From Chamaecrista fasciculata (lineage: Eukaryota > Streptophyta > Magnoliopsida > Fabales > Fabaceae), in NCBI GenBank assembly GCA_003254925.1, contig QANZ01010380.1, forward strand, positions 3,155 to 67,154: DNA of 64,000 nucleotides, written 5' to 3'. This document shows positions 1 through 12,454 of the stretch, in pieces. Position 1 is the first letter of the stretch. Each line of letters opens with the position of its first letter. The position numbers and the translations under genes are program-made. The notes under the pieces are model-generated. The model was not told the DNA's origin, searched no databases, and worked only from the letters and a program-made list of their open reading frames with translations.

Positions 1-3000
1 AAAGAGAATTGGACCTGCACCTGATAATATTAGTACTTCCCAATCAATCTTGATAATCAAGAACAGTTCTTGATTATTCAAGAATCATAGATATAGTTCC
101 CGTTTTCACTTGGGAAGAAGTGAAGGAGGCTAGCACCTAGGCATCTGCCAAACTGCTCGTGTGGATTACTGGTAGAGGAAGGACACTCTGTGGACTTCTC
201 AAATTCGCGAATACGACAAGTCACCGATAAAACTAGGTAAACATCTTTCCTAAAACTGGTATAAACATAGTTAGTGGATCCTGGAAGGAATCACAGAGAT
301 AGGCTTTTAGTTTTAATTACGATTTAGTCCCCAGAAATTTTTAATTTCTTCCGCTGCGCTCCCTCTGTGATTTCCCAACATGAGTGTCATACTCACTGGA
401 CGTCATGGCGTCTTAGAATCGCTAAGGGCGTCCCTCTTGAGCGATTTTTGCCTCATTGGGCTTCGGTTATGGACCGGTTGGGCGTCAGGCGCCTGATGAG
501 GTGTGAGTTTTGTTCTCCTTAAGGCGGATGCGAATGTTGTTTGGATCGAGTCCATTAGCTTTCCATGTCTATAATTTATATGAGGTTTTTGTCGCCGATT
601 TTGGCTAGACATCTGTCTAATATAATTCAAGTACAAACTGTTAGTTTAAAGATAAATGAATCCAGTAAAAGAATTGAGACTAATAATGAATGCTTGCAAC
701 AAGACACTTGTACATCATTGTTTATTTAGAGTATACCACTCTCTCCTTCCCATGAAATTCTCCAAGTTGATGACGGTAGATTGCAAGAATCTTGACTCAA
801 AAGTTAACAAATGGGGGGGTCCCATGTCGCTACATTGAGAGAGCTTTAGTAAATGGACATCAAGAGTCTAATCCTCATTGAAATGGTATGCCTGGGCATG
901 GTGGGTGACTGCCAAGTGTTTGATCTTTCATGTGCAATCTTGGGAGGCTTTCTTGCCTCACTCTATTGAATTTCTGTAAAGTTCAAAACGAACGTAAACT
1001 GTTCATTTTGATCAAATGTGGAAAAATTATCAAATTAATCTAATTGCTCAGGAATTTTTATGGTGGCGTCCATATTCATAGCGGTGCCTCGCGTACTACG
1101 GCGCTTACGCTTACAGCAACGCCCACACTTACGGCGACGCTGGTGTAAGGATTTCCAAATGCTGAGAAGTGCCTGAGTTCTTAAATAAAGAAAATGATGA
1201 GTCATCACATAACCTTAATGTCAGGACAATGATTTTTAGCATATATGAGAAAGACTAAAATAATATTGTTTAGCTATGCCTTCCCTTTTGAAAAATGGTA
1301 CCAAAACCAAGCATTCTATGCGTATTATTATTCAAACAAGTCCAATCCACATGAAATTGAGCCAGGGGCCAAAAAGGATTTTATATATCCGTTAAGAAAT
1401 CCAAGAATGAAAGTACCATGATACCTGACAGTAATGGTGGTATAATGAATTTGAAGCAAAATCCTTGCTCTTAGTGTAGTCCTTATCAAGGCTACCCCTG
1501 TCTTTAAGAAATGTAATTCAAATGCTCTTGAGGCATGGGTAAGGCTTTAGAAACAACATTGTAAAAGTTGTGCCTAGTAAATTAAAGATTACTTTCGTCC
1601 ATAGAAAAGTCATCCACATGATAAGCATGCAAGGTGCGCAAATACAGTGTAATGGTTATTTAAATAAAACATCCAAACTAGTCAAAGTGTATGATATTGA
1701 AACTTCTCAATTTCCTTATTTAGTTCCGACATCAAAATCAACCCGTTGTGGTCATTACGTCAAACACCTCATGTGCCTTCTAGTTCAAGCCATAATATAA
1801 AACTTTGTTCAAGCTATGACATAAATTTTAAAGCAAGTGCGTGCATACAGAGTCCCAAGAATTCTTAGATTAATTGAAATCTATGATTAGTCGTAATCAG
1901 AGAGATTTAGAGAAGTTGAACTTATCTGGTAAATTCATGCTCGCAGCGGCGCCTGTGCTCACATCGGCGTCCGCGTCCCCATTAGCGCCTACGTTTACAT
2001 CGGCGACGCTCGTGCCGTTGGTGGCACCCAATTTAGTATAAACTTGTACTCCGATTGGTAATCATCGCCAACCGGTAATATGAGACCTTTGATAAGGTGC
2101 TTGTGCATAGCCATTATTGGAGCACAATATTTTGTAATAAAATACACTTGAGGTGTGAATTTTTTCTCACTAAATCCTGCATCACTTTATTTCAATAAAA
2201 GTGTCATTCCAAGACAAAAGTGGTTAAACACATGTAATTATGTGTACTGAGCAACATGCTAGAGAAAAGACTAGTTGACCATGTATATCATTGGGAAGAG
2301 CAAGATAAAGAGCGTGACATGGTACTTCAAAGGAGACCATGTGGCATGGCACTTCAAAGAATATGACAATGATTAAAGGGAGTTTTATTTTGCCACAATT
2401 CATTAGGCATAGAACCAACTTTTGAGCAAAACAGAGTAGTCAAACTAAGCAAATAGCAAGATAGAAATGATGAGCATGTGTATAACACATACTACATACA
2501 AAGGTACAATAATATAATTTATTTCCCTTTATTTTCGCAGCTAGAAATCCGCAGGAATAATTGACTCCAAAGACCATCCTATTATGTTCACAGAACGCGG
2601 AAAACAAGAGAAGATTTATATCAATGATGATGATATAAAATCAAGAGAATATACATACTGCATACGTGGTATGGTCCTTCACAAAAAATGATGATCAAAG
2701 ATAAGCTTTAACTTGGTCTATGTATCCATGCCCATACATATATATATATATATATCCTACTTGCTATCATAAAGGGACACAATAGGTTACTGATTATCCT
2801 CATAAGGTGAAAGCATAGGATGTCCTTTGCCCAACTATACTGTACTGAATCATACAAATACAATGAGAGAATGAATAAAGAGAGCGCCTAGCTATTGAGC
2901 CACATTATCCATCTATACCTAACTGAAATAAAGCATTCCTCTTTGAATCTTTCTTCAATCTCCTAATTCAATTCTCCCCACAGTATCAATTTGATATCTC

Positions 3001-3280
3001 TTTTGTCTTTAACACATACTGCAATTTTTTGTCATAACTCATAAATCGTGAAACTAGCCCTGAGTAAAGTCGGGTATATCACCCAGCCAAGCATTCTGGT
3101 TTTATCAATTGGGAACTTGTCAATTGATAAAATAGACTCCAAGCAAGCATGAAGATACCATGATTAAACATGAATCAAAATAATAGCAAAAAACCAGCCA
3201 AAAATCAATCAAATTTCAGCATTAATAGATAGAAAAGGAAGAGATTACTCAGTGTGAAGAGTGAAAGGCTTTTCTACAGC
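1..3280. other. Gene-free left flank
   Basis: No open reading frame here has recognisable domains, and I could not assemble a plausible exon chain. Visible content is AT-rich sequence, a TA microsatellite near 2735-2755, and two GC-rich patches described separately. Around 400-520 there is a patch rich in GGCG and GGGC motifs resembling the one at 4410-4530, which may be decayed transposon sequence. Confidence 0.6.
1060..2035 (+). repeat. Two dispersed GC-rich modules (1060-1150 and 1937-2035)
   Basis: Two roughly 90-bp islands share a degenerate pattern of GGCGCC, ACGGCG or TCGGCG and GACGCT(G/C)GTG in the same order and orientation, within AT-rich DNA. They look like two decayed copies of one repeat unit. 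No coding function can be supported. The coordinates span both copies and the unrelated DNA between them. Confidence 0.3.
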
Positions 3281-3284
3281 GGAG

Positions 3285-3725
3285 AACAATGGCGAACCTC
3301 CAGCTCTTACCGGCGACGGCCTCTACACCGTTCGGCGGAGGCGATGCGACTAACGGTGGCAGCGGTGGCGTCGGAAGAAGAGAAGGCAGCGTTCATTCCG
3401 TGATTGTGTGTGGAAGTGAGCTTGTGCAGCGGTGGCTTGTTCATCAGCGGAGAACAACGACGATCCTCCAGTTCCGGCCGGTGACGGCGTCTGCATCGTT
3501 CGACGGCGGAGACGGGATCGGTGCGGCAACAGCGGCGGACGAATCAGAGAAAAAAGCTTCGTGGAGTCGAAGCTGTGTGTAGCGTCGTGTGCGGCGTTTC
3601 TCTAGAGCTGACCGGTGACGAAGTCTGCAGCGCACGGTGGCGGAGACGGGACCGATGGCGGCAGCGGCGGCGGCCGAAGAAGAGCTCCGTGGAGTCGAAG
3701 TTGGAATGTGCGGCGTTTTAGCCAT
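3285..3725. repeat. GC-rich block with three degenerate repeats
   Basis: This block stands out for GC content and CpG density. It holds about three degenerate copies (near 3285-3400, 3435-3570 and 3605-3715) of a unit with 'accggcgacg' or 'accggtgacg', then a 'ggcggagac' stretch, then 'gtggagtcgaag'. Overlapping short ORFs exist on both strands, but they are Ala/Arg/Ser-rich translations of GC-rich repeats with no domain. It may be a CpG-rich promoter or first-exon remnant on either strand. I would not call a protein here. Confidence 0.4.
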
Positions 3726-3916
3726 TTTTTCCAGAGCAAGGGTTTTTTGGGGCTTTTCTTTTTTTTTTTTAATAGCAAGGTATTATCTACCAAAATTTTT
3801 AGAGGAACAAAGCTTTTGATTTGTTCCCCACGGACGGCACCAGTGATGAACTAGGATTTGGTTGAGGGTCGTTTCCCGGTTCACCGCAAGATTTTCCTGC
3901 AAGATAATGAACCACA

Positions 3917-4086
3917 GGGGGTCTCCCCTGTGATTCACCTCCGAAGCTTAAGTTAATATTGGGTAATACGAGAAGAGAATATGCGATAGCATGAGTACCG
4001 AGGGGGTCTCACCTGTGATTCACCTCCAAAGCTTAAGTTAGTATTGGGTAATATGAGAGGAGAATATGCAATAGCATGAGTAGCGT
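3917..4086 (+). repeat. 85-bp direct tandem repeat, two copies
   Basis: Unit 1 starts at the GGGGG at 3917 and unit 2 at the GGGGG at 4002. Both run through 'gtctc(c/a)cctgtgattcac', a HindIII-like AAGCTT, 'gggtaata' and 'gcatgagta'. Only a handful of substitutions separate them. No coding content is visible. It may be part of a larger unrecognised repeat. Confidence 0.75.
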
Positions 4087-4638
4087 ACCTTTCTAGGGTT
4101 ATCATCTTGTATTTATAGTCTCATTGAGGAGAGTCCAATTAAGGAAACTTCTTTGATTGCAGAAGAGATATCTTCAGTGATGTGGGAGGTGAATCATAAT
4201 CTTTCCCATTTTATTTAGGAAGATATTGTTTTGCCAATTAAGGATAAGTGAATCACTATTTCCTTATTTGCGTAAGGCGCCTTGATGGCCAAGGCAGAAT
4301 CCATGAGAAGGATCTCTGAACGATTTGTCTTGATTAACAGCGGATCTGGGTTAATCCTTAATTGGTTCCTGATTGGTTCAGGGAATGTTTCCTCATTCCT
4401 TGTGACCTTATGCTCCGTGAGCGCCCATGCCCTCTATGGTTATGGGCGTCCCTGCCTTAGCGGGGTTAAGGGCGTTCTCGCCCTTACAACCCAACTTGTG
4501 GGCCTATGGCGTGCTGGGCCAAGGGCATCTTCTGCCAATTGGGCCTCATAATTATTGGGCCTATTATCACAAGTGATCCAAAAAAGAAAAAATTGAAGGT
4601 ATAATTGACTCAAAAAAAACTTTAGGAGTATAACTGAA

Positions 4639-4695
4639 AGCGAGAGACGAGAGAGAGGAAGAGGGAGAGGGAGAGAGAGACGAGAGAGAAGAGAA
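4639..4695 (+). repeat. GA-rich purine tract
   Basis: An imperfect GA/GGA microsatellite with long runs of GAGAGA. Just before it (4585-4637) is a short fragment matching the ends of the 5334-5660 inverted-repeat family ('gactcaaaa', 'actttaggagtata'). Confidence 0.7.
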
Positions 4696-4699
4696 GCAA

Positions 4700-5320
4700 A
4701 AAAAATTAAGCTAAATTGAATATTTTGTTCGAGTCCGCTGCTGTTTTTTTCATTCTCGCTCATGTTGTGCGAAACGGTGGACCATCTTTTTCGTTGGTCC
4801 ACCGAATGTCGGGCCAAGTGCTACACTTTAGTCCTTTCGGTCCATCATTTCGTAGGCAAAAATAAATTCGGTGGACCAAACAAAATAATTACCTCCAAAG
4901 TTGCACATGATTATAATCATATTTTTACGCTTTCCAAGGCAAACAGTGACATAATTTGATTTTTCTATAAGCAACAATCACATCTAAACACACTTTGATT
5001 ATATGTCAAATCACATCTTACTTTTTCCTACTTTTTCCAACTTTTCTACCCTTATACAATTTATCAATTTCCTTACCCTTCTATCTACTAACCACAATCA
5101 TTACATACCAATTTCAATAATTTCACACCAAATAATCAACTTTCATCCAAACACCAATACACAAATAATCAACTTATAATCAGAGCAGATTTTATTATAA
5201 GCACAAACGAATTGACCCTTTATTTACTTTTATGAAAAGTTCATTATAAAAATTTTATGTTTTTGTTAAAATTTATTTTTATTATCGGTTTTATAACTGA
5301 CTATAAATTTTTTAATGTTT
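4700..5320. other. Gene-free AT-rich stretch
   Basis: No domain-bearing ORF and no clear inverted repeat seen. It contains 'atttcacacc' and 'caccaatacac' low-complexity sequence. Confidence 0.5.
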
Positions 5321-5333
5321 CTTATATTATTAA

Positions 5334-5660
5334 GACAAAAGTACTATTGATACCTTCAAAATATTTGGCCAGTTTCAGTTATACCCTTAAAACTTATTTC
5401 AGTCAATTATACTCCCAATATTTCACATGAGTCAATTGTACCTTAAATACCCCCCAATTTGAAGATACAATTGACATAAAAAAAAAAGATTAGGGGTACA
5501 ACTGATTAAAAAAGAAAAGATTGAAGGTATAATTGACTCAAAAAAACTTTAGGAGTATACCTGAAACTGATCTCATACTTTGGGGGTACAATTGACTAAA
5601 AAAACCTTTGGAAATATAACTGGAAATGACAGCATACTTTGGGTCAAAAGTACTTTTGTC
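5334..5660. mobile_element. MULE-type MITE, family A (327 bp)
   Basis: The element starts GACAAAAGTAC and ends GTACTTTTGTC, a perfect 11-bp terminal inverted repeat. The interior continues as a degenerate inverted repeat of 'caattgacc/tcaattgtacc' phrases. It is flanked by near-identical 9-bp sequences, TATTATTAA (5325-5333) and TATTGTTAA (5661-5669), 8 of 9 matching. A 9-bp target duplication is characteristic of Mutator-like transposition. It is non-coding. A 5'-truncated relative lies at 33073-33411. Confidence 0.75.
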
Positions 5661-5694
5661 TATTGTTAATTATACGTAAGTCTTTTTTTTCTTA

Positions 5695-6038
5695 CCAAAA
5701 TACTAATTTCTTCCCCATACTTTACACTAACTGTCAATTTCGTCCTTAATGTTTTACATTTTGGTCAATTTTGTTATTTAACAAACGTCTTTCAATAAAT
5801 TAATGACAGACTGCATCATGTTTTTTAATTTGAATTAGGACTGAAGTTTCCTTTTCTATCAATTTTACATTATATATCATTAGTCACGTAGATTCTGTCG
5901 TTAATATTTGACTAAAGTAAGAGCAAAGGATAAAACTAACAAAAATGTGAAACATTGGGGATGAAATTGACTATAAAAAAATTGGGGACGAAATTGATAG
6001 TTGATGTAAAGTTTAGGGCGAGAATAAGTACTTTTGCC
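5695..6038. mobile_element. MULE-type MITE, family B, copy 1
   Basis: Inverted-repeat element with 'actttacactaactgtcaatttcgtcc' logic at the left and its complement at the right, ending TTTTGCC. The central region matches the copies at 12455-12832 and 53347-53600. The ends are less clean than in the 12455 copy, and the target duplication is obscured by flanking T-runs. The right end lies about 165 bp upstream of the aprataxin start codon, so the element sits in that gene's proximal promoter. Confidence 0.65.
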
Positions 6039-6203
6039 TTTTTTTTAACATATGTCTTATTTTTATCATTGAAAGCAAAATATTTATTATTATTTTCTTA
6101 TTCCATTTCTTCAATGTTTATGCAGTAAAATCTGGGTGTCTGGCTTTGAGGAGTAAAGCTCTCACATCTTGCGTTTCGATTCGTGAAGAAAGCAAGTGGA
6201 AAA

Positions 6204-9200
6204 ATGGACATGGACGTCGACGAAGCTAATAAACCCAAAGGTATAGTTCAAAAATTCACTCCATATTTTAGAATCTGTAGATTAATCATGAAAGGAAACC
6301 CTGTTTAACTGTTAATCATGAATTAGTTTGTCGAAGTTTTGAACCTGAAATTTGTTTAGCAGAGGAAAAACTCTTAATGGTTATATTAGTGGGAGCACCA
6401 GGTAGCGGCAAATCCACCTTTTGCGAAGAAGTTATGCGCTCTTCGACTCGCCCTTGGGCTCGCATTTGCCAGGTTTAGTTGCTTCTCCGCACTCCTATTT
6501 GATAAAATGTCTCAATGAGCTTCGATTTTGGCATTTAAGTTTATTTTCATTCTTGGCCATTTTTTAGCTGCTAAAGGAATATTATGTATATTGTAAAGTT
6601 TTTATGTTTATGTCTTTGGTGGCATTTCTGTCTTTATTCCTGATTTAGGACACAAAAATTTGAAGGAGCCCTTTCTAATTTTGTATGTATACCTTGTGTG
6701 TGCCAATTCTTATTTCCTTGAGGGCTTCTGTTATTTAGTAGTTAATGGAAGCACTTCCTTATGCAAAGAAATTTCAGTACTTTCTTTTGAAAAGTGATTA
6801 GAATTCTTTCATGGGTAGGTATTTTAAAATCATTTGGCTGACAATTGTAAAGCGACTGGAATGATTCCTTGTGAATTTATATGTCAAAACTCTTGGTGCT
6901 GAGATTTTTAATGCTACTCTAAGCGTTTTAAATAATCTGTGATAATGTCCACTCCTTACTCTGTTATTTAGAAGTTAATGGAATCATTTCCTTAAGCAGT
7001 AAATTTCAATAACTTCTTCTGAAAGTGATTAGAAGTCTTTAATAGGGTAGATATTTTAAAATCTTTTAGCTGACAAGAGTGAAGTGACTGGAATGGTTCC
7101 TTGTGAAGTTACATGCGATGATGTGAAATATCTTGGTGCTGCGATCTTTCATGCTACTCAAGCATTTTAAATAATCTGTGATAATGTCCACTCCTTAGAA
7201 CTTAGTTTTCTTTTGTTCTATTATTATTTGTCATAATTAGTCATTTGCATGTCATTGTGAAAAAAGCTGAAAAATTCATTTTTGTTGTTGAGTGTCTTGA
7301 TTAATGGTTAAGGATCAGTGCCTCAACTTTTCCCCCTCCTGGATATGCACATCAAAGATGGTTTTGAATCTTCTGTGACCATTGGATAACTTGTCGTGTT
7401 TTATCTTTTGCTTTAGGATACAATAGGAAACGGTAAAGCAGGAAATAAATCTCAGTGCCTAAGCAGTGCAGCTGGAGCATTGAAGGATGGAAAGAGTGTA
7501 TTTATTGACAGGTGCAATCTTGATAGAGAACAGCGATCAGGTTTTGTAGAGCTTGGTGGACCCCAAGTAGTTGTTCATGCAGTTGTGCTTGATCTTCCTG
7601 CAAAGCTTTGCATTTCTCGATCTGTCAAACGGACTGGGCATGAAGGAAACTTGCAAGGTGGAAAAGCTGCTGCAGTAGTGAATAGAATGCTTCAAAAGAA
7701 AGAACTGCCTAAGTTAAGTGAAGGGTTCAACCGGATAACACTTTGTCAGACTGAGAGTGATGTCAAAGCAGCTCTTAATACATACAGTGCACTTGGGCCA
7801 CTGGATAACCTCCCACATGGATGCTTTGGTCAGAAGAGTTCAGATTTCAAAGTTCAAGTAGGTATAATGAAGTTCCTAAAAAGGGCAGAGGCCCCAGTTG
7901 ATGCTGAGTCCAGAGATAAAAACAATGAAAATTCTACTTCTTCCCAAACTGTTGAGATAAAGGAACCCTCCTGTAAAGATAGGGAAAGTTTTTCTCCGAA
8001 TTCTGATAAAGCTAACTCAGCGTCAAAGGATGCAGAAAATCTAGCAGTTGACTGCACTGATTCCCCTGTCAATCAAATTTCCATGGATGATGCTCCGACA
8101 CTGGCATTTCCATCTATTTCAACATCTGATTTCCAATTCAACCATGAGAAGGCAGCTGATATTATTGTGGAGAAAGCTGCAGAGTTCTCAAATAAGCTTG
8201 GGAATGCTAGACTTGTTTTAGTTGACTTGACTCATGGTTCAAAGATTCTGTCTTTAGTTAAATCCAAAGCTGCAGAAAGAAACTTGGACACCAGAAAGTT
8301 TTTTACCCATGTTGGGGACATTACTCAGCTTTATTCGAAAGGAGATTTGCGCTGTACCGTGATTGCTAATGCTACCAACTGGTAATTTTGTTTTACTCTA
8401 CTATATATAACTAATCTAATCACTGTTGAGATTTAATCCATACAGCGGAACGGTAGAAAAGTCATAAACGTATCAGAAGATAGTCCTTTACAAGTTACAT
8501 ATGCATGCCAATTTGTGTTTACTTTTGTCTTGCAACTTTAGCTGCTGATTGCTGTTGGTTTTGGTCATTTGTTCCTAATTATTTCAGTTGACACCAATTC
8601 CTCCTGATTGATATTGATTTCATTTAAGACTTACCCTGGCCCCCCTTTAGCTTTTGAAATCTTCAAGTAAACTTTTAGAATATATTTACTGTTGGCTAAA
8701 CTTGTGTTGTTTATTTATTACAGGCGACTGAAACCTGGTGGTGGGGGAGTTAATGCTGCCATTTTCAATGCTGCAGGTCCTGCCCTGGAGTCTGCAACAA
8801 AAGAACGAGAACAATCTCTCTTACCAGGGAACGCTGTTGTTGTCCCTCTACCTTCTTCTTCTCCTTTGTTTACTAAAGAGGGTGTAACCCACATAATTCA
8901 TGTTCTTGGACCCAATATGAACCCACAAAGACCAAATTGTCTAAATAATGATTACAATAAAGGCTGCACGGTTCTTAGAGAGGCTTACACTTCACTATTT
9001 GAAGCATTTGCATCAATTGTGAGGACTGGGGAAGAGCAAAAGAGCAGGAGAGATGCTTGTCATGGATCTGAAAAGCGCAAGAAATATAAGGGAGCTCAGG
9101 ATGATGTTGAAGGGAACTTCAATGATTCCAGGGTTGAAGTTGTAGATTCAACTAGTAAAACAGCTGATGGCAGCATGAGTAAGACATGGGGATCATGGGC

Positions 9201-10600
9201 TCAAGCTCTTCATGAAATGGCTATGCATCCTGAAAAGCATAAGAAGGATTTGCTTGAAATATCTGAAGATGTTGTTGTACTGAATGATCTTTATCCTAAG
9301 GTTATTCTTATCCCTTATCTTTTTCTTTCCTCTCTGCATTTTAATGTCATGTTTGACTTTGAAAAGGTCACAAAATGAATTTCCTTTTGTTTTGCAGGCA
9401 CAGAAGCATATTCTGGTGCTGGTGCGAACTAGAGGCCTTGATTGTCTGGCAGATGTTCAAAATGACCACCTTCACTTAATAAAGAAGATGCATGCTGTGG
9501 GTTTAAAGTGGGCTGAGAAGTTCTTGTGTGAAAACACTTCATTGGTTTTTCGTCTCGGGTATCACTCGGTATGCAGTACACATTTGTTCAAGAAAAGAAA
9601 ATAGAAATCCTATATTTGAATGGCTTTGTTTCATTATATATATATATAGGCATGGAAGTAGAGGACGGGTGTAAGACATGTATTCTTTCAATATAAGACA
9701 TGCCTTTCTAGCTTCTAGTGAATGTTGTGGGGACAAGCATTCTAAATTGGACTCAAATTAAAAGTGATTATTTATCTAGGAAAATGATTGAAACAAGTAC
9801 ATTTTGGTGTGCAGAACAAAACACAGTTATTTTCAAGTTTCCTTGATCATATATTTTAATGTCGCCTTTATATTATAGGATAGAAGTGTGGCTTCTCTCT
9901 GCACACTGTATTTTAAAGGAATCACTATAATTAATATACAAAGAGATTGGACGGCTCTATTACACACATACACACAAAAAAAAAAAAAGATGAAACTTTT
10001 GTTACTCTGTCATGCTTGGAGTGTTTTCTTGACTTTTCTAGTCTGAGGATATTTTATTCTCCAACAAATGTACTTTCTTTCTTTGACAATTTTTATGTTA
10101 AAAGAATAAACTAATAAAAAAATGGTGTCTGACATGAACATTGTTGCAACTTTTGTTCATGATTTTAGGTGCAAGTAAGCTTCACTTTTCAGTAGCCTGT
10201 GGAAAAAATTTAGTTTATACATCATACATATATGCTGAACTTTCTGATTGCGTCTCCTTCACAGGCTCCTTCAATGCGGCAACTACATTTACATGTTATT
10301 AGCCAGGACTTCGAATCAAAACATTTGAAGAACAAGAAGCACTGGAACTCATTCAACACTGCCTTCTTCCGTGACTCGGTAGATGTAATTGATGAGGTCT
10401 CTAATAATGGGAAAGCGACCTTGAAAGATGATGAAAAGTTGCTGTCCTTGGAGTTGAGATGCCACAAATGTAGAAGTGCACATCCTAACATTCCCAGGTT
10501 AAAATCTCATATTAGCAGTTGCCAAGCTCCTTTTCCTGCTTACCTACTTCAAAATGGTCGTTTAGTTTATGGACAAAATGAAGCTACCATCAGTTCATAG
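6204..10600 (+). CDS. APTX: Aprataxin-like DNA repair protein (kinase, macro, HIT and zinc finger), six exons
   Basis: Exons by GT-AG splicing: 6204-6240, 6363-6472, 7417-8381, 8724-9300, 9398-9568, 10265-10600. They join in frame to 731 aa. The start is the ATG at 6204, shortly before the first donor. Aprataxins remove 5'-AMP from abortive DNA ligation intermediates in the nucleus. Plant homologues add a PNK-like kinase and a macro domain and are often named bHLH140, although I see no bHLH domain here. P-loop GAPGSGKS is at aa 23-30. The macro domain (about aa 295-460) has NATNW followed by a GGGG(V)NAAIFNAAG loop spanning the exon 3/4 junction. A Ser/Lys-rich linker precedes it. The HIT domain (about 525-645) ends in HLHVISQDF (H628, H630). 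A CX2CX12HX3C zinc finger follows. The first histidine of the canonical HxHxH is Gln here, while the middle and last are kept. Confidence 0.93.
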
Positions 10601-11354
10601 TATTTCCTAGTTTTTGTAAATACTTACTGACAAAATACTGTTTTCTTTTTAAAGTTTACTTATAGTATGGTAGTAAGGTTGAACTTAATGACTGTTTATG
10701 CAAAACCAAATCCTAGGTGACAGTCATCTGAGCCAGCCTTAGGTTGTCAAGTTACTTGTTCTGAGCGATAGGATTCCAAACTTTTGAGTGCCTTACAGTA
10801 GAATGAAATTCCCAATTTTGTAGTTCCACTTAAAAATCTATATATACAAGATTTTAACGTGATGTAGGAAAAACATGTAAAAAGTGTAATTCTAAGGATG
10901 ATTAACAACCCTTGATGTGTAGAATAGTGATAGAAAATCAACTTGCATTTTCTAACAGTTCCATTGATAAGAAAATTTCTTATTCTTAGAACGCACCTTT
11001 TCTGCAAGTCTATTCTGACAACAGTGTGAATGTGGAATCAATTTCCAAAATAGTGTTTGTCTTAGAATTAAGAGACCAAGAGAGTGGACGGAATTGAAAA
11101 ATATCATGAAAGAAAATTTAAGAGTTGTGTACATATACATTCTATTATTTGGATATAAACACACGTTTTTTAAAATATCTTAGTTTGAGATATTTTAAGT
11201 TTATGAAAGAGTAACATAATAAAAGATTAATGTAAAAATTTTAATGATCTTCTTAAAGTTTAATTTCTTTCCATTTTCTTTCAATTTTCCATTTTCAAAG
11301 ACAACTGTAAATGTGGCATGTACCAGACCTTGAAAATTCAAAGGCAGGTTCATA
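10601..11354. other. 3' flank of the aprataxin gene
   Basis: AT-rich sequence presumably containing the 3' UTR. No other gene is visible. Confidence 0.5.
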
Positions 11355-11363
11355 TTTGCATTA

Positions 11364-11729
11364 GGCCAAAATACACTTATGGTCCCTTAACTTTTGTTCA
11401 GGTTTCAATTTGATCTCATAATTTTTTTTGTTGCACTCTTGGTCCCATATCTTTTGGTTAGATGCAGAACTGGTCCCATATTTTTTTTTGTTACAGATAT
11501 GTTCTCATATTTTTGCAAAATGTTTCACTGTTAGTCTCTCAATGTGAAACCTTTTTGCAAAGATATGAGACCAATTTTGCATCCTGACCTAAAGATATGA
11601 GACCAAAAGTACGATACAAGACCAAATTGAGATTTGAGCAAAAAATGAGATCAAAAGTGAAACAAAAAAAGTTATGGGACCAAATTGAGACCTGAGCAAA
11701 AATTATGAGACCAAAAATGCACTTTGACC
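11364..11729. mobile_element. MULE-type MITE, family C, copy 1 (366 bp)
   Basis: A long palindrome. The left arm, with repeated 'tggtcccatatctttt'-type phrases, is mirrored by the right arm's 'atgagaccaaa' phrases. The ends are GGCCAAA and TTTGACC. Flanks TTTGCATTA (11355-11363) and TTTATATTA (11730-11738) match at 7 of 9 positions, consistent with an old 9-bp target duplication. It is non-coding. A better preserved sibling is at 17412-17782. Confidence 0.65.
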
Positions 11730-11989
11730 TTTATATTATTTCCCCACTTAATTCTTCCATTTCCCTGTTCAAATCTTGTGGCTCACTATATAGAGTTCAA
11801 ACCTTCCTCTTTCACAGTAAGGCCTTCTTGCTATCTATTCATTGCCGCAATGGATCTATATGGGGGATAGAGGAGTTGGTCTCATAATGAAAACATCTTA
11901 ATTATCTTTCTTTTGCCCAATTACTTGTTTTTTTAAGGAAAAAATGTAGAAAACATGGAAGATGAAGCAACAAAAACACGAATTTATGT

Positions 11990-12260
11990 CAGTATTTTTT
12001 AAGCTGTTATTTTTTCCCTATACCATCATTTCCTCGGTACTCTATCACTTTATTTGGGTGTTGCTTCTCATAATCATCACTTATGAGAACTATTTTAATC
12101 TTGTGGCTTTTGTTGTTGCCCTTTTCTTTCATAAATTAAGCGTCCATATCTTTGTGGTTACTGGCCATTGTCTTGAATCACTCTTGCATGTACCCCATTG
12201 CAATTTATCTCTACTATCAAACTATGCAATTTCCTTTAGCCAAACTTGGCTCATCAAAAG
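11990..12260 (+). pseudogene. 5' fragment of an LRR receptor-like protein gene
   Basis: This stretch aligns with the promoter-to-signal-peptide region of the RLP pseudogene at 13950-14110: the same 'cttatgagaac' start context and a signal-peptide-like MRT..LWLLLLPFSFIN beginning at ATG 12083, then a 'GHCLES' match to the mature N-terminus. A TAA stop interrupts the signal-peptide frame after about 18 codons and the rest drifts. Nothing of the LRR region follows. It is a dead 5' relic of the RLP cluster. Confidence 0.6.
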
Positions 12261-12454
12261 CTATTAGCAATACCAATTTTTTTTTTTTTTTGGCCAGATA
12301 TCAGCAATACCAGTGAACAATTCACACTCTTTAAGTTTCTTCTATTTTTCCTCAACTATTATTATTTATCATGACCACATAAGAAAATAAAATAAAAAAG
12401 TACATCTTTTTCTCGCAAACCATGTAATATTTTCTTCAGTTACGAGGAAAATTA

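Noticed and set aside
3289..3582. 97-codon ORF in the GC-rich block
   Set aside because: Repeat-derived Gly/Ala/Arg-rich translation, overlapped by equally long ORFs on the other strand, with no domain or splice context.
6204..10600. A bHLH transcription factor, as the plant homologue is often named
   Set aside because: The assembled protein has kinase, macro, HIT and zinc-finger features but no basic helix-loop-helix region that I can see.
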